From: Haplomitrium mnioides | Lineage: Eukaryota > Marchantiophyta > Haplomitriopsida > Calobryales | NCBI GenBank assembly: GCA_049999725.1 | Contig: JBNGIS010008517.1 | Coordinates: 1-45,941, forward strand | Direction of reading: 5' to 3' | Length of the DNA stretch: 45,941 bases | Part shown: positions 33,801-43,020 of the stretch, piece after piece | Layout of the letters: every line of letters begins with the position of its first letter | Position numbering within the stretch: position 1 is the first letter of the stretch | Notes under the pieces: model-generated | The model's database searches: none | What the model saw: only the letters and a program-made list of their open reading frames with translations | Told to the model about the DNA's origin: nothing | Made by a program: the position numbers and the translations under genes

Positions 33801-34975
33801 GGGACTGCCGCATGTCCTCGAATCCCGTGAAGTGCGGTAGAGCTGCCACGTTTCCGCAACACCCCACGGACTCCATCAAGGACTGAAATTGTGATGAAAT
33901 GTTATTTCGCCCTTCCCGCTTAGCTTCGCAGTTGCCTTAAGCAATTCTCCATGCCACAGAAATGGTGACAAGTCACCTCTTTGTCAGTCGTCGCTTTGCC
34001 TATCCATGTTTTGCCCTCTTCGGACTCGTCTGACCCCCCGTAGCGGATCCTTGTTAAGTGGGCACCTCACGTAGGGAGCCTGCTCGGAACCCACTTAATT
34101 GGGGCTCCCCATGTAGGGAGGCTAGATCCTGTCGAGTTCTTCGGACCCCCATGAGCCGCCATGTCACCTGTTGAATCATGTGAAGCGCGCTAGGGCTGCC
34201 ACGTTTCCATAGCGCCCCATGGACTGCTTGGAACTTCCTTCCTTCTGGTTGATTCTTCACCTCGATCGCCCTCCTCTGGTCTGACTGTATCATCTAGCTT
34301 TCGATTATGATGCGCCCCGTTCCCTTCTCGCCTGGGCAACCCATCGCATGGCCTCATCCTCCTCGAGTTCATACGACTGCCTCTTCTTTACCTGTCTTTG
34401 CCTGCTGCATGTTCCTTTGTTCGTCGTTTGTTGCCGCTGGGCAAGTCCTCGTAGTGCTGTGACCTCCGATCCAGTCGTGTGATGGCCATTTGCACGCATC
34501 TGACTGTGCTCCACCTTGCCTTCATCTCCCATAGCTCTTCCCATGCATTCCTCCTCGATTGTTGATGGCTCTTTTGATCTCTGCCCTCCTCTCCTTGAAT
34601 CCTTCTGCTACTCGATTCTTTTGGTCTCCATGTCAACTCTCCTTGAATTCCCCTTGCTCTCCATCGTGAGCCCTACCTCTGTCCCGAATTGCTGCAAGTT
34701 CCTTTGATCCTCCTGCTAGCCTTCTTATCTGACTCCTCTGGATCTGACAGGGCTCCCCTTTGCATTGCAGGATTCATGACATTCACGTGGAAAGCAAGAA
34801 GAAAGGAAGAGGAGAGAAAGGAGGGAGAGGAGAAAGGTGCAGGATTGGCAAGACAACAATAAAACAATAAAATACAAAGGGGTACAAATGACTAATGCAA
34901 ACTTGAAAGAATTTACAAGGCTAGAGCTCAGTAATTACACAAAAAAAGAAAAAACGCAAACACACCTAGTCGACA
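30803..34975 (-). repeat. 5' LTR of element C (4,173 bp)
   Basis: The plus strand starts TGTCAGCCCC and ends GTCGACA, giving TGTC/GACA ends, and is followed by the GATTC duplication. The first 180 bases match the stub at 25,291. No gene was found. The LTR holds short tandem repeats: a GCCACGT/CGCAA-rich series at about 32,660-32,930, and a series of about 47 bp with TGATCGGAACCC and GGGAGGCT at about 33,670-33,780, with related copies at 34,040-34,130. Open frames inside are short, overlapping on both strands, and domain-free. Confidence 0.82.
33670..34130. repeat. Tandem repeats of about 47 bp in the element C LTR
   Basis: Units with AACTGGG, GGGAGGCTGATCGGAACCC and a run of TTTAACTGGG recur at 33,670-33,780 and again at 34,040-34,130. 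About five imperfect copies lie in two clusters. Confidence 0.7.
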
Positions 34976-34980
34976 GATTC
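34976..34980. repeat. Target site duplication (right) of gypsy element C, GATTC
   Basis: Matches 25,286-25,290. After it the element B RT frame resumes. Confidence 0.88.
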
Positions 34981-35900
34981 CAACATTTAACATTTTGGCA
35001 AGATCGACTTGGACCAATCGATGTGGGTGCTATCTAATCGGTTTAGCATCTAGCTTGAGCTTAATGCGATACTGGTATATAGAAGGGGAAATACTAGTCA
35101 TCTTGTTGTGTTGTTAGGCAAAGACATCAATGTAACTTGTGATAAGTTCTAGAAACCATGATTGGAGGGAGGATCCAACTGGTCATAAATCCTTAAGCTC
35201 TTATGTTGTTCGGAGACAACAGATCAAGGTACAAATTCAACCTCCACAAAATTACATGAAGTCAAGAGGGAACCAAAAAAATCAGGCTCATCAGAAGAAT
35301 GAGAGTCTTGAACTAGAAATTGAGAATTCAGGTCAACAAATGATACATCGTGAAAAATCTCATGAATTTTTTGTGGCGTTGGAATGAGGGAGTTGGAGAA
35401 CAAGGATAACACTACTCTCTTGTCAGGCGAGCTGATTGTCAACATGCCAGCTGCAAAATCCATTTGTTCATGACTTTGCTTAAGCTAGAGACGGCCAAGG
35501 AGAAGAGGATATTGGTTTTTCTATAGAGTGCTTATCACAATGTAGTGTACCAAATATTCTTGGTTTGCAAAGAGAGTAGGAATGTTCCAAAGAATACCCA
35601 GAGGTGCAATGTTGCACCCATCGGCAAGACAAAGGAGGAGGGAGGATTCATGCAAAGCTAAGAAGGATATACCACATATTCCATAGTGGATTCAGCCATG
35701 ATGTTGATGGCTAAGCTAGTATCTAAATGTGCTTCTGGAATCAAGATGATGTCATAAGACTGAAGTCGCAAGTGTATCCGGATCAAAAAGAGAGATCACT
35801 TGAACAATAGAAGTGTCTGCAATACTAGAATCGGGATCCTCTTGTGTGAGTTCAGAATGTTGATCGACATTGGCTAGGCAAGGAGGAAGAATGTCAAAAG
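34981..35900 (-). pseudogene. Gypsy element B protease and RT N-terminal part
   Basis: Next to element C the minus frame reads KMTSISPSIYQYRIKLKLDA and DLAKMLNVG. This aligns with EMTGIPASVYQYHIKLRPDA and DITKMLHAG of element A. Upstream, MDFAAGMLTISSPDKRVVL and CNFVEVEF (35,463-35,224) match the protease C-terminus and protease-RT linker of A. Further upstream YPLLL, QEYLVHYIV and ADGCNIAPLGILWNIPTLF match the A protease, though its active site region is heavily broken. Numerous stops are present. Confidence 0.82.
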
Positions 35901-36030
35901 ATGACTTATCACTACGCAATCAAGGCTTGAGCTTCCAAGCTCAGAGGAGATTAACAAATTTGACTTTCCAACGTAGAACCACTAAAGCTTTCTGCAAATC
36001 TAGGCAAGTTAGTACATTCATTTTCAAAAT

Positions 36031-37846
36031 CTAGCCGAAAGTAAGATTGGCTGGTCTGGATGCCATATCTTTAAAGAAGTCATACTCGACGATGTTGGCA
36101 AATAAAGATTCAGGCATTTTTTGGGTACTAGATTTGCAAACATATGGAATAGGAATTGTAGGGACCAAAGAACTATACACTGACAGATTTGGCTGCATGG
36201 GCACCACTATCAAAGGTAAAAAGCATGCATCAGATGGAGACTCTAAGGAGGAAAGATTTTCTTCTTGGATGATCAAAGGATGAGCCTTTGTAACAGAAGC
36301 AACAAAACAAGCAGGTGAGAGTATATGGGAAGGAATAGACGCAGGAGCCACAGTCAGAAGTTGAAGGTGATTTCTTGAGCAAGGACTGACATTCACATGA
36401 AGCATGTCAATTTGATGAAGATTCTGTGTAGTCGGCTGGTTGCCTGAATTGGGAAATTGGAGTACCGGTGTTTGGGTGGGGAGTGCAACCTGCAACACTA
36501 TAGGAAGGAGAGAAGGAGGTTGAGGAATAGGAGACTGTTGAACAAGTGGAGCTGGCAGCTATTGTGGTTGATAGTAGGTGATTTGAGGAGGAGGCAGAGC
36601 AACATAGGAGGACTGCTATTAATAGTGTGAATTTTAGAGAGAGTACCGTGGTTGGTATGAACATTGTTGAGGGTATTGATTATAGAGGTGTTGAGCCATG
36701 TGTTGATTTCGACCTTAATAATACCTATATGATCTTGGATGAGAACAATCACGGGCGATGTGGTCGGTTTGGTTGCAATTGTAGCAACTTTGGTCTTGAG
36801 GTGGCCGGATGGGTTGATATTGATAGCTAGTCGGGTGCAGAGCATATTGTTGTTGGAACATTGGTGTGGGAGCCTGATATTGGGAAGGAGGTTGAGAAAC
36901 AGGCAATTGAGGGATAGGTTGGGCATGTTGCATAACAATTTGGTTGACTTCAAGAGCCGCTTGAGCAATGGTTGCTTTAATTTTGCGCCAAACAGGGCAA
37001 ACATTACTTGCATGATCGAATGATAGAAAAATGTCACACCATGAAATCAAAGGTCAAGCTTTGAGAGGCGAATGTTGCTTGTTATAGTCAGTGCACCATA
37101 TATTTGAAGCAGAGGAAGGAAGAGTTGGGGCAAGACTGGAGTTCACCACTTGTAGTTTCAAGGTAGCAATCTGGTCCGTTAGACATGGAGCAACCTCGGC
37201 GAGTTTTGCCTCTAAGTCTGAGTTGGAGGTAGTAGACAAAGCAATCTGTGATGGAGATGCACATTCACTAAAGTAATGGACAAGAGACCAAGCATTAAGT
37301 AATATGATTGCGACTAATCTATCACTGAAGAGTAAGAAGATGAGGCAAATCAATCCCAACGGAGCAACATTTTTTCATAGGACGTGGCCAAGTGAATTGC
37401 GCGCTCAAGTGTCTGAAGGTCATGGAGCAAGACGTGCTCTTGAATAGCATTAGAAAGGCCTTTAATGAAGAACCCAGTTTGATCATCATTGAGTGGGGGA
37501 GTTCTTCGCTTGCTCACAACAACTTTAAAGCGATTGCTATAATCTTGAATGGATTCATTGACGTAAACTTTAATATAGATAAATTTGTCCCAAGCACGAT
37601 CAAAATGGAAAGCATGTCTAAATTTGTTCAAAAAAATAGCTTGAAGGTTCGTCCACAAGGGTACTACAACTGCTTCCCATAAATACCAATTGATGGCATC
37701 GCCATCCAATGTAGTAGGGAATTAGAAACAAAGGACATCTACAAGATCACTAGTCGCTGCTGCCAAAGCAAGGAATATGTTCATGTGGGTGTCTGCATTG
37801 ACACAATCTACAAACATCTAACCAGTGAGTTTATGGCAAGAAACAA
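36031..37846 (-). pseudogene. Gypsy element B gag (capsid domain, zinc knuckle, linker)
   Basis: The minus segment 37,709-37,350 matches the A gag: DGDAINWYLWEA, FHFDRAWDKF, SIQDYSNRFKVVVSKRRTPP and FFIKGLSNAIQEHVLL. Upstream the match extends to CHKLTG at about 37,835. The segment 37,050-36,715 ends with a clean CX2CX4HX4C knuckle (CYNCNQTDHIARDC). A P/S/Q-rich linker continues to about 36,031. The element B leader, 5' LTR and left target duplication are missing, because sequence changes at about 37,846 to repeat R1 of the next region. Confidence 0.85.
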
Positions 37847-38775
37847 TTGCTACCTTGAACCACGAACCGCTACTGAGTTCCTATTTCACTTGGTAGTCGC
37901 AAACATTATTTTTTATGAGTTGGTATTAAAAAACATCAATTTTACGTTTGTTCTTTTTTTCGCAAAGAAAATCGTTTTATCGAAATACAAATTGCATATT
38001 TTACATTGACATTATATTTTCAAAATTTCTTTATAATAAATGCATGTAATAAAAAGCATTTTAGTTATTGAAATATTTTATTTTAACCTCACACTATTGT
38101 GAATGCACTAAATTCATCAGAAATTTTTTTTTAAACATATATCTTTTTTTTGAAACAAATTATTTGCAAACGTGGATGTCTACTTGCATAGGGACTTTGA
38201 ACCAGACTAGTAGTGTTGTAGCTGTTAAATCCTAAGCAAGCAGAGACTCCAAACTAGAACCCTAAAGCCTATGCACGCATAGACTCTAAATGAGAATCCT
38301 AAAGCCTATGCGTGCATAGACTCTGAACAAGAACAATAAGGCTAGGCATGCGTAGACTTTGAACAAGAACCCTAAAGCCTAGGCATGCTTAGACTCTAAA
38401 CAAGAACCCTAAAGCCTATGCGCGCATAGACATTGAACGAGAACCCTAAAGCTTATGTTTGTAGGGACTCTGAATAAGAACTTTAAAGCTTATGCCACAT
38501 AGACTCCGAACGAGAATTATAAAGCTTATGTGCTCATAGAATTTAAAAAATAACCCTAAAGCCTAGGCGATCATAGATTGCTAAAGCTCATGTGCACATG
38601 GACTCCAAGCAATGTGCACAAGAACTCCAAACAATTCTTGTACTAGAAATTGACTCCAAACCATTCTTAGTCGCACAAAATTTAATCGTGATGAAAAGAC
38701 TTACAATGGATTGGGAGTGCAACAAGTTGAAACTTTAATAAATAAAACTTTGTAAAAAAACAATTTGTTCAAACA
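37847..38775. repeat. Direct repeat R1 (about 0.93 kb)
   Basis: First of three copies of the same sequence (R1; R2 at 43,021; R3 at 44,029). Each starts TACYTTGAACCA(G/C)GAAC, continues TTCACTTGGTAGTC and AAAACATCAATTTT, then has about 250 A/T-rich bases with CTAAATTCAT and a 37-bp palindrome array. Each ends with AATCGTGATGAAAA, a GATGAAAC or GTTGAAAC block and TTGTTCAAA. In R1 and R3 the methyltransferase-like gene follows directly, so R forms the 3' flank of that minus-strand gene. R1 abuts element B gag with no visible target duplication. Confidence 0.85.
38231..38640. repeat. 37-bp palindrome array in R1 (about 10 units)
   Basis: Units start at 38,231, 38,268, 38,305, 38,341, 38,378, 38,415 and 38,452, then less regularly. 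The unit is CCTATGCGCGCATAGACTCT followed by GAACAAGAACCCTAAAG. The first part contains a near-perfect palindrome (TATGCGCGCATA at about 38,417; TATGCACGCATA and TATGCGTGCATA in neighbours). It is not a CRISPR array: there are no unique spacers, and the whole unit is repeated. Confidence 0.92.
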
Positions 38776-39399
38776 GATGCTCAGGCTCTATCCTCTTTGG
38801 GAGAAATTGTCTCATCTAAATCCAATGACTGAGCATCTGCAATCGCTAGAGAGTCTTGTCGAGACTTTCCAGCCTCGAATATGGCAACAAAATCACCAGT
38901 AGCACCTGCAATACCAGGAGGAACATGTTCCTTGTGGTATGCATAGACTATTTGTGACTTTGTCACATTGGATGGCAAGGAAGCCATCGTCAAAACTCTA
39001 TGAGGAATAAAGATAGACCAACGTATATTATATTCCACCGCGATGCAATTTTGCATCAGCTTTAAAGCACAAACAAGGCATGTGCTAGACCCAAAGCAAA
39101 GATCCAAGATCCAATCTTGCTTTGTTGACAAATGGTCGATGAAAAAATTGTATAGAGCCTGCAGCTTTTGATAAACATTGACAAGAGCATCATCTCTTAG
39201 ATGTTTAAGTTTTGCCAAAACCGCAAGACAACTAAAAACACTACGTATTATTTGTCGAGTTAGATTAGTTGAAGGAGCAGGCTACAAATTAAAAAGCCTC
39301 ATGCTCCTCTTTCCTTCTTTTGTCCAGTAGCCCACAGTCCAATACTCGTAGGCATGTGCGATTCTAGGACCACTAAAATGATGAATGTTGCTTTTGTCC

Positions 39400-39497
39400 C
39401 TGTAAAAAGAAAAGCAAGCAAATCAAACATTGTAAACAAAGTGCAGGAAAAGTAAAAAAGAGAAATTAAAAACTAAAAAAATCAAAGAACAGCTTAC
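39400..39497 (-). other. Intron 2 of the methyltransferase-like gene
   Basis: 98 bases, donor GTAAGC, acceptor TTTTTACAG after a pyrimidine-rich tract. The join gives TG|G (Trp), continuing DKSNIHHFSG. Copy B has the same intron at about 45,555-45,655 with donor GTAAGTC, though its acceptor has changed to ACAAAG. Confidence 0.8.
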
Positions 39498-40054
39498 CAG
39501 ATGATGTGGTTGATTGCATAGCAAACTTCCAAAAGGGCATCATTGACGAAGCCAAATTGTTGCAACGAATGCATAATTACAAAAGACCAAAAATCCAACG
39601 TTGTGATTGCCGCAAAAGATGAAACCATGTCAAAAATGTCATCTTTGGAAAATGGTTCAGAATCGTCATGCTTACATTCCTTAAAGTTGCACCTACAAGG
39701 AATATCCGCAATCGCCAAAGTGAAGCACATTGGTTTCACAAACCTCTTCAACAAACAAACATTGGCCTCTTTGTGGACTTGGTAAAATGCCACGCTAAGA
39801 CCATCAACATAGGACAATAAGTCCTCGTCCTTGTCTCTCACAACTCCTTCAGTTAAAAGAGATGCAGCACCGCTTTGTTGCCTTGATTTCCACTCTCTAG
39901 CTTTTTGACAATGAAGTAGAAAAGTTGGAGGATAGGAAACGAGTGTGGGAGTCTGGTTTTGATCTTCTGGGGCTTCTTCGACCCCTGATCTTTTTCAGCC
40001 TTTGGCAACTATTGTCAATTTTTTTGCCAGCTATTGTTTGAACGTTTTGTCCCC

Positions 40055-40683
40055 CTACACAAAGTAAAAACAAAAAAAGTATGAGAAGACAAAAAGAAAT
40101 TAAAGACAAGAGAGAGACATTGAATTCCATGCTCGCATGGACAATGAAGTCAAGGTGTCTAAGGACTTCAAAGTTCAGGCACGCTGGGACTTTGATGTCG
40201 ATGAAAGCTTGGACTTCAAAGTCCTTGGTCTCCATGCGCGTATAGACTTCACAGTCCTAGCGTGCTAGGAATTGATAGCCCAAGCTCGCTTGGACTTTGC
40301 TGTCCATGCACGCTTGGACTTTGCTGCCCATGCACGCATGGACTTTGCATGGACTTCTTAGTACATGCCGCTTGGAATTTTGACTCCATGCGCACATGGA
40401 TCTCCTAGGCACACGCGTTTGAACTCTAAGGTCCAAGAGGGGAAGCACTGCGCAGTCCTTTCGTGCGTGGACTGTAAAGTCCAAATGCGCAAGGACTACA
40501 AAGTCCAAGCACATTTGGACTGTAAAGTAAAGCTGCAAAGAGACAAAGAAGTCCATGCACGTATGGACTTCACAGTCCTTGCACAAAAAGACTCAAAACC
40601 TATTTTATCAAAACCAAAGACAACTTAAAGTAAATTCACTGCAATTCCAAAGAAATGAATGTACTGTGAAAAGAAGAATTTAC
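40055..40683 (-). other. Intron 1 of the methyltransferase-like gene
   Basis: 629 bases, donor GTAAATTC after ...EKLL, acceptor TTTGTGTAG, phase 0. Joining gives EKLL then GDKTFKQ. It contains the 24-bp hairpin array. Confidence 0.65.
40126..40600. repeat. 24-bp hairpin-unit array (about 19 units)
   Basis: A tandem array with a 24-bp period, typified by TCCATGCACGCTTGGACTTT plus GCTG. Each unit contains an inverted repeat (TCCATGCACGCATGGA in the best unit near 40,327). Junctions often read GGACTTCAAAGTCC, itself a palindrome. The period is a multiple of three and both strands are largely open, giving an eight-residue repeat of the type KVQACMDS on the minus strand. It lies inside intron 1 as modelled here. 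Confidence 0.9.
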
Positions 40684-40911
40684 CAAAAGCTTCTCGAAGC
40701 TTGAATAGAAAACAGCCATCTTGGACTCCTCAGTGTGGAGAGGGTACTTCTCTCTTGCTTCCTCCCAAGCATGCAGTAAACCTATCAACCAAAACTTTTT
40801 ACCATAACTGCCAAAACTTTATGTCTCTTTATCTCCTAAAACATTTTGTCCATTAAAAGCTCTCCGGCTTCCACTCGCTTCAAAAATGAAATTTTAACTT
40901 TGTCAGGAAGA

Positions 40912-41015
40912 CCTTGAAGAGACCTCCAAGGTGTCCACTTCATGTCTTCCATTCTAAGNNNNNNNNNNCCTTGAAGAGACCTCCAAGGTGTCCACTTCAT
41001 GTCTTCCATTCTAAG
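40912..41015. other. 10-N gap flanked by identical 47-base copies
   Basis: Bases 40,912-40,958 and 40,969-41,015 are identical and flank a 10-N gap at 40,959-40,968. This is most simply a contig overlap that was not merged. Removing 57 bases (19 codons) keeps the exon 1 frame. Confidence 0.9.
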
Positions 41016-42009
41016 AGATCCCTTGGCCTTCGGCTTCTGGCCCTTAACGGTATTCTTCTCCCACATCAAAAATATGCTCTATTGTAGATCCTAGAGCTCA
41101 CCACTTCTAAATGCCAGTTGGAACCAGTTGTTCTGAGAAGTAACTGTCTTCTCAAGTGTTGACTTGGGCTTGATCTCCAAGGTTTCCAGCACCAATTATC
41201 TTTTCAATTTTTGAGATAACACCATCTCATTCTTCACAAATCTTTGATGCCAATATTTGACCTTTTGAATAGAGGTTATTTCCATCTTATACCTCTGGTC
41301 GTAGTTGTCATTAGTTGCAAAAATATGGGCCTCTGTTGGTGTAAGACCCACGTACACATAACAATTGCAGATCGATAATGCCAGATTCTTTGCTCCATAT
41401 TTTGTGATCAATAGTTGCCTTGCTACAACACTGTGATTGCCTCCTCCAATCTTGTAGTGATACTTGTCAAGGTTCCTAATATCAAACTCTAACTTGTCTT
41501 TTAACCCACACTTTGGGTCAACAACAATGAAAAAACTATGTGCATACTTGTAACTTTGTGAGCATTCTCTACGCCACAAGCTCAACAAAATCTTCATTCA
41601 GCCTTCTAATCTGCAAAGGTCTCCAGTTTTCCATTCCAAGTTTCGGTAGATTCAAATTCTCCAACCTAATGGTGATTGTTTCTTCATGGACTATGCATTG
41701 CTGGATTACATACTCCTTTATTTTTTTTTTGTCTTTCTCAAACATTGTCTGAGGGTTCACCTGCTCTCTTTCTTGGAAAGTTCACAACCCTTTGTGGAAT
41801 TGTCTTTTAGCTCTTGATGTTGGAGCTCAAACTAGCTTCGGCTCTGATTCTTGCCCCGAGTTTCTTGGTGATGAAGACAAAAAGGCAGCAGAAGACGACC
41901 TTGCTATAGATTCGGAGGGGGCTGGCTCCTCCTCAATGACCAGTATTGGAATATGCTTTTTCTTTTGGATCACATGTTTCTTCTTTTTGGGAGCCTCAAA
42001 AGCTCGATC

Positions 42010-42752
42010 CAATGTCAATTTCTAAATTGAAGATAATTTCTTATTCTCGAAATAATTGCTTGTTGTTGTGCAAGACAGATTTTTTGAAAACTGTAAGAGA
42101 AATATACTTTCGACAAAGCATGAAGATTCGAGATATCATGCTGTAGTGGGGAATACCAAGAAAAGACTCTAATGATGAAAATTGGCCTACACTGCTTGGT
42201 AGCACCTTTGTTTGTAGAAGAGCCTTTAAATTAATATTAACAATAAGGAATGATAGAATCCAAATGATTCAAAATCTCAAAAACGCAGATCCTAGAGGCA
42301 CTTTTGGAAAAAGAGAACTATCTGCTAAAGAAGTTTTTGTGCGTAAGTGGATGGACAATTTTTTCTAGGGATAGTGCAAGAGAATACCCACTTACAAAGT
42401 GCATAACTTGCCCGATAGTTTTACAAAATGGGAAGTTTATGATTACTACACAACTTATTTGAAAGAGAAAGATCCCCATTGTATTATTAGTTTCTTGGGT
42501 TTTACAAAACACTGGAGAACTCATTTTCCAAATATAAAAATTCCAAAACACAATAGATTTTTTGTTTGTGAAACAAGCAAAGAAATAAAATCTTTGCAAG
42601 AAAAATTTGTCTTGGAGTTCGACAAAAGTAACAAATTTTCTTCTCTTTTGACGCATTTGGCTAATCCATCTTTTTTCTTTCTAGACTCAAAGATTAGTTT
42701 TAGAGATGCTATATTTTCTCAACTTATAGCCAAAAGATATTTTTTTGGTTAA
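42010..42752 (+). pseudogene. Transposase-like protein N-terminal part (VCRRAF family), disrupted
   Basis: One plus frame runs from about 42,010 to a stop at 42,752, with three in-frame stops (near 42,144, 42,366 and 42,372). It reads SRNNCLLLCKTDFLKTVREI, then NWPTLLGSTFVCRRAFKLI, TIRNDRIQMIQN, GTFGKRELSAKEVFVRKWM, NLPDSFTKWEVYDYYTTYLK and TKHWRTHFPNIKI. This order (N-terminal CL..L cluster, G..VCR.AF, GI..R, HGN/GK, LP...TK, Y..F...W....P.I) recalls a widespread, poorly characterised transposase-like family of invertebrates, algae and seedless plants. That assignment is from memory. The expected catalytic C-terminal part is missing here. It is divergent from, and almost touches, the start of the ParB/methyltransferase-like gene at 42,018, so the two may share one control region. 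Confidence 0.6.
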
Positions 42753-43020
42753 GTTATTTAGCAAAGAAGATTTGAGTCGAATAATTCTTAGCAAGTTGAG
42801 TTGTGAGAAGAGTTTCTATGCTCGCATAGAGTCTATTGTTTTATATTTCAATTTTAACCTTGTCTGAAGTTAAATAAAGTGAGAAAATGAATTTGATTGT
42901 TGGTGGTGACCTTAGCCTTGCAACAAGTTTTGTTTTTGTTCCTTAAAATCAAGAGCCCTTGTTAAGAAAAAACTGAAAGAATTGTTTTTGCTGTTTAAAA
43001 ATCATATGCGTGCATAACAG
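42753..43020. other. Short intergenic stretch with palindrome motifs
   Basis: Follows the transposase-like frame. It contains a possible polyadenylation signal AATAAA near 42,875 (plus) and two isolated copies of the array motif, CTATGCTCGCATAG near 42,819 and CATATGCGTGCATA near 43,003. No coding potential was seen. Confidence 0.5.

Larger units (their letters stand above)
25291..34975 (-). mobile_element. Ty3/gypsy LTR retrotransposon C, nested in element B
   Basis: This minus-strand element is flanked by the 5-bp duplication GATTC. The order in minus sense is: 5' LTR (34,975-30,803), a candidate primer-binding site, gag, K/R/E/S-rich region, zinc-knuckle region (with a 1.16-kb insertion), protease, reverse transcriptase, a start of RNase H, then directly a 180-base stub of the 3' LTR. 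Integrase, most of RNase H, the PPT and about 4 kb of 3' LTR are deleted. Its RT and protease are clearly different from A and B, so it is another gypsy lineage. Without integrase the lineage cannot be named safely. Confidence 0.87.
38781..42018 (-). pseudogene. ParB-like / beta-class DNA methyltransferase-like gene, copy A (3 exons, disrupted)
   Basis: Exon 1 runs 42,018-40,684, intron 1 40,683-40,055, exon 2 40,054-39,498, intron 2 39,497-39,400, exon 3 39,399-38,781. Introns are GT..AG and frames join without remainder (exon 2 is 557 bases, so it ends in phase 2; exon 3 is 1+618). Exon 1 starts MTLDRAFEAPKKKK (basic, nuclear-signal-like) and an S/E-rich stretch. A ParB/sulfiredoxin-like domain follows: LNLPKLGMENWRPL, then KIGGGNHSVVARQL and LTPTEAHIFATNDN. 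Exon 2 carries LAIADIPC, matching the position of the DPPY motif IV of amino-methyltransferases. Exon 3 carries ILDLCFGSSTCLVCAL and CIAVEY, the AdoMet-binding motif I. Motif IV before motif I defines the beta class. The expected role is base methylation of DNA at sites bound through the ParB-like part. At least six in-frame stops, two frameshifts and decayed motifs (IPC for IPY, GSST for GSGT) make this copy inactive. ParB-methylase fusions are familiar from phages and bacteria; the function here is inferred. Confidence 0.72.

Noticed and set aside
32480-33890. Several overlapping open frames of 100-157 codons in a G/C-rich stretch
   Set aside because: They occur on both strands, lie inside the 4.17-kb LTR of element C, follow short tandem repeats and have no domains.
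38231-38640. CRISPR-like array
   Set aside because: Regular 37-bp spacing, but the whole unit repeats with no unique spacers. The context is eukaryotic and there are no cas genes.
39897-40235. Minus open frame of 112 codons spanning intron 1 and exon 2
   Set aside because: A different frame from the exon 2 reading that continues into the methyltransferase-like domain. It is open mainly because of the 24-bp array.
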